Assembly: GCF_000281045.1 (NCBI RefSeq)
Contig: NW_008246080.1
Coordinates: forward strand, 157,061 to 182,713
Source of the DNA: Saprolegnia diclina VS20
Taxonomy: Eukaryota > Oomycota > Saprolegniomycetes > Saprolegniales > Saprolegniaceae
Direction of reading: 5' to 3'
Length of the DNA stretch: 25,653 bases
The notes below the pieces were generated by a model. That model was not told the DNA's origin. It worked only from the letters and a program-made list of their open reading frames with translations, and searched no databases. A program made the translations under genes and the position numbers. Below are positions 19,624-25,653 of the stretch, piece after piece; the stretch's first letter is position 1; each line of letters starts with the position of its first letter.

Positions 19624-20639
19624 GGACGAGGCAAATTGAATTATAACGTCACGAGTGCTAACGTGCCAAGCATTACACGGTGCTGTCCACGATTGCGGCG
19701 GCGGCAGAGGCTGTTGGACACGGAGTGATGGTGATGGACAGCGGAATGTATGTAAGAGTAACTGTACACGTCCAACATCTGCTCGGTATGTAGACCAAAG
19801 TGGTGACCTTTCTATGCCCATGAAATAGGCTATGGACCCGATGAAGGAGAAGGCTTGAAGAAGCAGCGTACGACCGTTTGTCGCTGTCATCGAGGCTTGG
19901 AGCGACGTGAGTTGCGTCGTCTGAGCATACTAGAACGCGATTGTTTAGCGATTTGAGAAAAGCGCCACCGAGCCAGCGCTAAAAACCCGATGACATGACC
20001 ACGCGACACGGGTGATTACTGTACTAGTACGGTGTCTGCACTAGGTCTAGCAAAACTGCACTGGTATGGTTGGATTCATTAGTATGGATGGTGTGCTACT
20101 CTAGTAGCTTGTGCGTGATGGCGACTGTCCAATTACATTTGCACGGAACGCAAGTTGAACAAGGCATGCAACAGATATCGCAGCGGTGGCCATGATTCAC
20201 AAGCAGTTCAATTTGTACCTACATGATTTCATAAAACGAATTACACTGTACGACCAGACGCCATGGCCAGACGCAACAAATCTTTTCACAACGGCCCACA
20301 GATTCGTCCACGCCGTTGTTTCTAGCGGTGGTAAAAGGAGGTTCTCGATCGTCTATCGTCGATGTGTGCATGGTCAACATGGACTACAAGAACACTGATG
20401 CGCATTTACTGGAGCTCGGCATCTGGTACCCGACAAGCTGGCGCTAGTAGCTTGGCGGCAAATTTGTGTCAACCGCCTGGTCCACAGAACCTGCTGCTGT
20501 GAGAAACAACCAGCCCGAGGGATAGATCCGTAGCCAAGATACACTAGTGTCACCCAAGTGTGGGGCAATGCTGCGCGCAAACACCTCGCCCGAGCATTCG
20601 ACAACAAATCCATGTATATTAGGTACACAGTCCACACTA
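19624..20639. other. 1-kb intergenic region between ART-fusion and ABCA genes
   Basis: Both flanking genes run on the minus strand, so this holds the ABCA promoter and the 3' flank of the ART-fusion gene. An ATG-led plus-strand frame near 20192-20398 (MIHKQFNLYLHDFIKRITLY) looks mildly protein-like but has no relative I recognise and no splice-compatible continuation; I do not call it a gene. The minus frame open from 19890 joins the ABCA gene and could be an N-terminal extension. Confidence 0.4.
19630..19638 (-). promoter_or_regulatory. possible oomycete core promoter element
   Basis: On the minus strand CAATTTGCC lies 7-15 bases before the ABCA start codon. It agrees with the CAWTTTNYY flanking element known beside oomycete initiators. 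The match is short, so this is only suggestive. Confidence 0.3.
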
Positions 20640-22797
20640 TTAGATGCAGCGGCCGACTTCTTCGATTTCAATCTCTGCGATACGTCCTTTGCGCGCCCGT
20701 TTGAGGACCTTGAACTGCGTGCCGGGCGCGAGGAGGCACTCCTTTTCGTTCGGGTACATGGAGAGCACTGAGATGTCCATCGCCGTCGTGCACCGGACGC
20801 TCAGGAGCGTGCAGCTGCCACCGCAACTGTTCATGAAGCCACGGGCCACGTTCTCGTCCGACGTCGTGCTGCTGACGCCCCACCACGTAATGACCTTGCC
20901 TTCCTCGTATTGGTCGAAAAGGTCGACGCTGATCTACACCAGAGGTCTATGAGCCTCCGTGATACATAGACACGTGTATGTACCCCACGCCAGAGCACTT
21001 GCGACTTCTTGGGCATGTAGTTCATGGCCTCCATAAAGAGGCGCAGATACTTGAAATAGCGCTTGACCGCTGCCCGGTTCTCCGATCTGCACAAATGTGA
21101 GTGAAATAAGTAATCACTTGTAGCAGGGACATACCGGAGGGCATTGTTGAGCTCCGCGTAGATCCAGTTGCCCGTGTACAGCACGATCGAGCCATAGAGG
21201 TCCTAGCACAATTCAACTGTGAGCCACAGAGCCCTATCGCATATGGACGACGCACCTTGTCCATGGGCTTGACCGGCGCACCAGCGTTCGATACCACGAG
21301 CTGTTGGCCCCGGCTTTGGCACTGCTTGACGGCGCTCGCGTGACAAATACCGGCGGCCGCAATCCCGAGGTTCTCGGGCTTCGGTAAGTCCATAAGCCCT
21401 TCAATCGGCGCCAAGTGCGTCTGCTCTTCCATGTCATCAAAGCCCATGCGCAGCCAAAAGTCTAAAGCATCGCCGACATGAGAGAGAAGTCAACCAGCAA
21501 GTGGCCGCGTACCAAGGAGCGCTTCCTTTTCTTCGACGAGCGCGAGCGTGTTGAGCGGTGGCGGTCGTTGCCGGCCCGACAACGTCGGAACCAGCGAGTA
21601 GTACTGCCCCGAGAGCTGCGTAATGAGCGCAGACGATGGCTTTCCCGTCAACGACGTCTTGAGCTGGGCAAGGACCGCCTGGCCCTTCTCAATCTGTGCC
21701 GCCGACAGCTTGCCCATGGCCGCATCCGAGTCGCCGCCACCTATTACACGCTTTCTGTAGGAAGACAAAAGGAATTTGGGCTGCGTACCGTCGCCCGTCT
21801 CGGACGCGTCGAGCTCGACGAGTTGGTACTGCAGGTCGTACTTGACAAACGCATGGCGCTGGTGCCAGTCGTTCTTGGTCTTGTCGCGGAACTTCTTCTC
21901 AAAGAGCGCAATCGCCTTGTCGACGTCGCGCCCAAAGCCCTTGAGGTTTTGCTGGCCGGCCTCGCCGAGGCGGCCCCAGCGCGTAAAGACGTGGAAGGTC
22001 GAGTCGGCCGTCGCTTGGAGCAGCTGGATGATGTAAAACTTGTTGTTGTTGTGGCCAATGTTGGTCTGCATGAGGTCCGTCGAGTAGTCGTCGAAAATCT
22101 CAAACTTTTCGCGCGTTGACAAGTGCTTGTCGGGCCGACGCGCCCCGCGACGTTCGCCCAAGGCCGGCGGGGGATCGCTCGTCTCACCCTTGACGGCCTC
22201 AGGCTTGACCTCTTCCGCTTTAGGCTTCTTTGCGGGCGGAGCAGCTTCGTCCTTGGCCGCGCGCTTCTTCTTGGCCGCTGGCTTTTCTTCAAACTCGTCC
22301 TTCACGACCACCGACGCGGGCGCGGCGCCCGAGAGCGCAGCCACGAGCTGCGCTTCGGTCCAGATGACTACCCCTTGCGCAGCCGCGGTCTGTGTCTTCT
22401 TGCCTTCGGTACCGTCCGCTGCAACGAGGATCGACGTCTTCTTCGTGACCGTCGACGACACGGTTCCGCCGGCCTCGACGATTTGCGCAGTCGCGTCCGC
22501 CCGGGTCATGGTCGCGAGCTTCCCCGAGAGCGCGACGACCTGGCCCTCCAATGCCGAGGCCGCCTTTCCGTCCAGCGCCTGGACAAGAGCATCTTCCATA
22601 CAGATCTTGATTCCGGCAGCGACCGCGTCCTTGTACTTCTTGCTCTCGTCGCCCGCGGTCGTCACGAGGAGCGTCGTCGCCTTGGTCACCGAGGACGAGA
22701 CCGACCCGCCCGCGGCCTGGATACGCTTGGTGGCCTCGGCCCGGGTCATCGTCTCGAACTTGCCCGAGAGCGCGACTACTTCACCGGTCAATGGCAT
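20640..22797 (-). CDS. BRCT-BRCT-WGR-PRD protein with ARTC-type ADP-ribosyltransferase domain
   Basis: Five minus-strand exons (22797-21513, 21461-21256, 21202-21135, 21086-20984, 20933-20640) sum to 651 residues; introns are 51, 53, 48 and 50 nt. Two similar BRCT domains (about 4-80 and 84-158; VVALSGKFETMTRAEATKRI, VVALSGKLATMTRADATAQI) are followed by a Lys-rich linker with nuclear-localisation character, a WGR domain (about 228-320, FTRWGRLGEAGQQNLKGF) and a PARP regulatory-type helical domain (about 355-440, LSAAQIEKGQAVLAQLK, QYYSLVPTL). The PARP fold with its H-Y-E triad does not follow. Instead there is an R-S-E transferase: R553 in LWRG, S575 in SSTTSD, and E617-K-E619 in NEKECLLAPGTQF. 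E-x-E is the arginine-specific signature. It is likely a nuclear, DNA-break-responsive mono-ADP-ribosyltransferase (inference). An in-frame ATG at 22839 is an alternative start. Confidence 0.87.
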
Positions 22798-22813
22798 CTT
22801 CGTGCTCGCTCCT

Positions 22814-22824
22814 CGCCCAAAATG
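22814..22824 (-). promoter_or_regulatory. possible initiator-like element of the ART-fusion gene
   Basis: On the minus strand TTTCCATTTTGGGCG surrounds these bases, resembling the CATTTT-type oomycete initiator region, 17-27 bases before the ATG at 22797. If transcription starts here, the ATG at 22839 cannot be used, which favours the shorter protein. Evidence is weak. Confidence 0.25.
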
Positions 22825-22962
22825 GAAATATCCTGGCAAACCCGCCGTTGGATTACCTCCGTGAATCGGTTATCCTAGCCGGTTAGTCGACTACAAACCC
22901 CAGTATACGGTACCAGATGGCGTCGAAACGACTACGTGAGTGAATGTCGTTGTGAGTGGGGG

Positions 22963-23113
22963 TCCCCTGATGTATACATGATTTGTTTAAAACGCTGTTT
23001 CAAACGCTGTTTCAAACAGCAGTTTGATACGCATGTAAAAGATGTACTTGTATTTTGTATGGTTTTAATTTTGTTTGAAAAAAATAGGTTTCAAACACAG
23101 CGCATTCAGGGGA
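22963..23113. mobile_element. possible MITE-like element, 151 bp
   Basis: TCCCCTGA at 22963-22970 is inverted as TCAGGGGA at 23106-23113, enclosing an AT-rich core unlike the GC-rich surroundings. Inside the ends, CGCTGTTTC-type and TTTCAAACACAGCG stretches also mirror each other loosely. No clear target duplication flanks the ends and there is no coding capacity, so chance is not excluded. Confidence 0.25.
22990..23020. repeat. tandem 12-mer with palindrome
   Basis: AAACGCTGTTTC occurs twice in tandem at 22990-23001 and 23002-23013, followed by AAACAGC. The segment 23006-23020 is also a palindrome, GCTGTTT-C-AAACAGC. Confidence 0.85.
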
Positions 23114-23479
23114 TCTGTTGGAATAAAACAGCGCACTCTGGGCTTGGTGCCACCCATCGATAATCGCGCAGTCGTCGACGGCAGACAGGACAATTCTTGT
23201 CTCGGCGCTGTGTACTGTCGCCACCTTCAGCGACAGTAGTACGATCTCGTACGAAGCTGGCCCACCACTGCAGACTCGATTTCTCAATGTGTCAACGACG
23301 TTGACACACCTACATAGCCCGTTGACTCAACAGCCTACGTCGAGGAGCCCGCGCAGCGGTCAATGGTCCGTGCAGTGACAGGTCGCATGATGGCTGTGGC
23401 CTCGGCATTGCCCGGGGGAATGCTAACAGCGCAACTAGAGCATACTAGAATGAGGTGGGCAGGAGCAACGGTAATCACT

Positions 23480-25653
23480 CTCAAAGATTCCGGCGTCCAA
23501 CATGCGGTGGCGCGTGATGGCCAATTCCTTTCTCCTTGCGACCGGCAGCCACGTACTGCCACATGCGCCTGCGCGGCGCGATGCGGCGGCGATGCTGCAA
23601 GCCACAATGGCGATGGCGCGCGGCGACCTGTGGTCCGCATACCAAGCAACCGCGCTGATGCAGCGACCACATGCATCGACGAGAACTCGGCGCACGGCGT
23701 GGGTCAGCTCTTTGTGCGTGGGCGCGTGTGGGTCACATTCGACCTGCCAGCGTCGGGATACCAGGCCATGGAAGCAGCCGTGCGCGCAACGGGCGGCTGG
23801 CACGTGGCCGCATGCGCCAGCGCTGCCATACCACGCTGTCACTATGCAATGACGCGATGAACGTACGTACTCTTGCATGTGCGTGTATACACGCATACGC
23901 GTGGCTAGGCCGCGGCGAGTGTCGAGCAGCAGCTCGGAGGGGCGGCGTCGACGTTTGTTCAGCTCAAAGAGCTCTATTCGCACCTTGCTACAACACCATG
24001 CGCGCCGTCTCTGGGGGCGCGATTCTAGCCGCCAATGGCTTCAAGCGCGAGGCCATCGACGCGAATACCCGAGTGTTGGCAATGGACCCGAAATGTACAC
24101 CAGCGATTACAGCGACCCATGACCTGGCGACGGCAACGACGACGATGCGAGTGGCACAAGCCAGCTTCCCCGAACTCGGACAGCTTCGGACCGCGATCGT
24201 ACACGCGCACGCACAGGGTCGCCTGCAGGAGGCGGTAGCTCTCAACTGCATTGCGCTCTTGCTGTCGCCGCAAGACGGGACTACGCATACCAACGCCGGT
24301 GCCTTCTACTACGAGGTGCAGCGAAGTATACCATCCTCCCTCACGTCACTTGCATCTTGGGCGCGACGACGCCGCCCGGCGCCACCTGCTGCATGCGATT
24401 GTCATCCACGCAACGTCCACGCGCTCAACAACTTGGCCGTACGACGGATGCGACGGCTCACTCATACCGGTAGGCTGTCGACGAGCGTATGGGGCAAGTC
24501 GATGCGGCACTGCAGACGTACGCATCGGCTGTTGCCTTGGCCCCCGAGTACGCGCTCGGTCTCTACAACTATGGTACCGCGGTGTTAAAGCGGCGGGCGT
24601 GGCACGACGTTGTCTCCCTCTTCTGGCAACGGCTGGGCTTCCGCAATCATGTTGCCCAAGTGCCGTCCATGCTGGGGATACAAGCGCTGGTACATGTGCT
24701 CTTGCTGGACACGATGCCGACGCCCGTTGCCGACTGCACCCAACGACTGCTCTGCGAGAAGTACGGCGTGCATTTTGCACCCAACTCGACACTGGGCGCG
24801 TTGGCTGACGCCACAGCGGCCTGCGAGCGCAGTATGAATGTGACGGCGATCGCCGTGGGCCACGTACGTGGCAGATCGCTATGGTATAGCTCGCATCACA
24901 GCCATCAACAACTAGACGCTCGGCGGCGTCTTGGACCACGTTCGTCGGTGCACACCCGTCGAGCCACCACAATTCGAATCGGTTTATCTCGTCGTGCAGT
25001 ACTTTTCGGCGTCTTCGCCGGCGCGCCAGGCCGAGTTGCCATTTTACACTGGAATCTGCACAATCCTGCTTTGGCAGCCGTCCATATCCGCGTCGGGCAC
25101 GAGGTCGAGACCGACCGTCTACTTGCATCGGTGACCCCAACAACCAAGCTGCGCATGTATGTGCTCGGCTATCGTTTCAAGGTGCGTTTGCCCATGCCAA
25201 CGCACAGGACGACAGCAGTGTCGTCTGGCTGCTGGCCAACGCCGATGTGGACTTTGATGCGTCCGTGGCGATACTGCAGCGGACGACGGCGCACGGAGGT
25301 TAGGAATACACCTCATTTACACATCTCATGAGAGATTAGGTCGTCGCGATGGGAGCGAGAAGCCAGCAACAGTGTTCTCTTGTACCCGCGCGTTGATTCA
25401 CAGGACGCTTGGGTGTTCCGTGCACCGATTTCTGCTGTCGACATGGCAGTACCGCTGGGCTACCCGCGCTCCGACTCGCATGCGGCTCACCGGTTGCGCC
25501 AACTGGGCTACGACGTGGTCAACTGGGGCCGCTACGTACGCGCTATGCACGTGCACGCCAGTAGCAGCCGGTTGTACGCCGAGGCCGACACCATCCGGGG
25601 AGCGGACGCGTACGTGCGGCTCGCACCGTCGCTGCCATCCAACTCGAAACAAC
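23480..25653 (+). pseudogene. TPR protein with glycosyltransferase-like C-terminus, broken and cut by window end
   Basis: Protein-like segments in the order of one gene lie in all three plus frames. TPR-type helices are seen at about 24040-24330 (GFKREAIDANTRVLAMDP; AHAQGRLQEAVALNCIALLL), 24355-24400 (LGRDDAARRHLLHAI) and 24489-24600 (GQVDAALQTYASAVALAPEY). A C-terminal domain follows, seen as QFESVYLVVQYFSAS, HWNLHNPALAAVHI, ANAQDDSSVVWLLANADVDF and DSQDAWVFRAPI, running to the window end. The pattern N-A-D plus SQDAWVFR and a later H-V-H resembles putative sugar transferases found beside or fused to TPRs. I count at least five frame changes, only one or two of which could be introns (25299-25340 has GT-AG ends but the join does not keep frame). 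Some of the upstream limit, 23480-23900, is uncertain. Decay or a poor assembly are both possible; decay is favoured. Confidence 0.55.

Larger units (their letters stand above)
22798..23479. other. intergenic region with AT-rich repeat island
   Basis: No gene seen. The AT-rich part at about 22975-23130 holds the tandem 12-mer and inverted ends listed separately; the rest is non-descript and lies upstream of a broken plus-strand gene. Confidence 0.45.

Noticed and set aside
18559-19728. 389-codon plus-strand frame at the ABCA 5' end
   Set aside because: Arg-rich antisense shadow; no recognisable feature.
19624-19890. ABCA N-terminal extension to an ATG at 19890
   Set aside because: Family members start near LLRKNWALKRRHP; the extra 89 residues look unlike the family, and a promoter-like CAATTTGCC lies inside them.
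20192-20398. Small gene in the region between ABCA and the ART fusion
   Set aside because: The frame is short, has no relative I recognise and no splicing context; it could easily be chance.
22123-22878. Two overlapping 250-codon plus-strand frames opposite the BRCT/WGR exon
   Set aside because: Both are complementary readings of a well-supported coding exon.

Overview
The window looks like nuclear DNA of an oomycete, most likely a saprolegnialean such as Saprolegnia, Achlya or Aphanomyces. The evidence is compact GC-rich genes split by very short GT-AG introns (41-67 nt), a full-size ABCA transporter, a gamma-tubulin complex gene, a class I histone deacetylase, and a possible oomycete-type CAATTT element just upstream of one start codon. 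The organism call is an inference from gene style and content; no marker gene fixes it.

Layout. 1-3443 (+): a tandem array of three paralogues with an N-terminal coiled coil, a KCTD-type BTB/T1 domain and a SPRY-like C-terminus; the first is cut by the window edge and has a frame break. 4318-5550 (+): a five-exon cation diffusion facilitator with DxxxD metal sites, probably a Mn2+ carrier. 5551-7233: gene-poor, with a decayed minus-strand coding relic and a striking pair of palindromes. 7234-8448 (+): a membrane-anchored surface protein with a GIN-like (DUF2807) beta-helix. 8653-11981 (+): GCP5 of the gamma-tubulin complex, split by several 42-nt introns and carrying one frame break. 12428-13693 (-): class I histone deacetylase, convergent with GCP5. 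14002-19623 (-): ABCA transporter of about 1873 residues. 20640-22797 (-): a BRCT-BRCT-WGR-PRD protein whose catalytic domain is an arginine-type R-S-E ADP-ribosyltransferase rather than a PARP domain. 23480-25653 (+): a TPR plus glycosyltransferase-like gene that is broken in many places and runs off the window.

The genes do not form a pathway; this is ordinary eukaryotic gene neighbourhood plus local duplication and decay. The most notable items are the BRCT/WGR/PRD-ARTC fusion, the repeated use of 42-nt introns, the perfect 19-bp hairpin beside a second palindrome with the same core, and paired TATCCGG motifs in front of two unrelated genes. Exon joins were worked out by eye from reading frame and family similarity; joins that add up to whole codons (copies 2 and 3 of the BTB array, the CDF, HDAC and ART genes) are the more secure.
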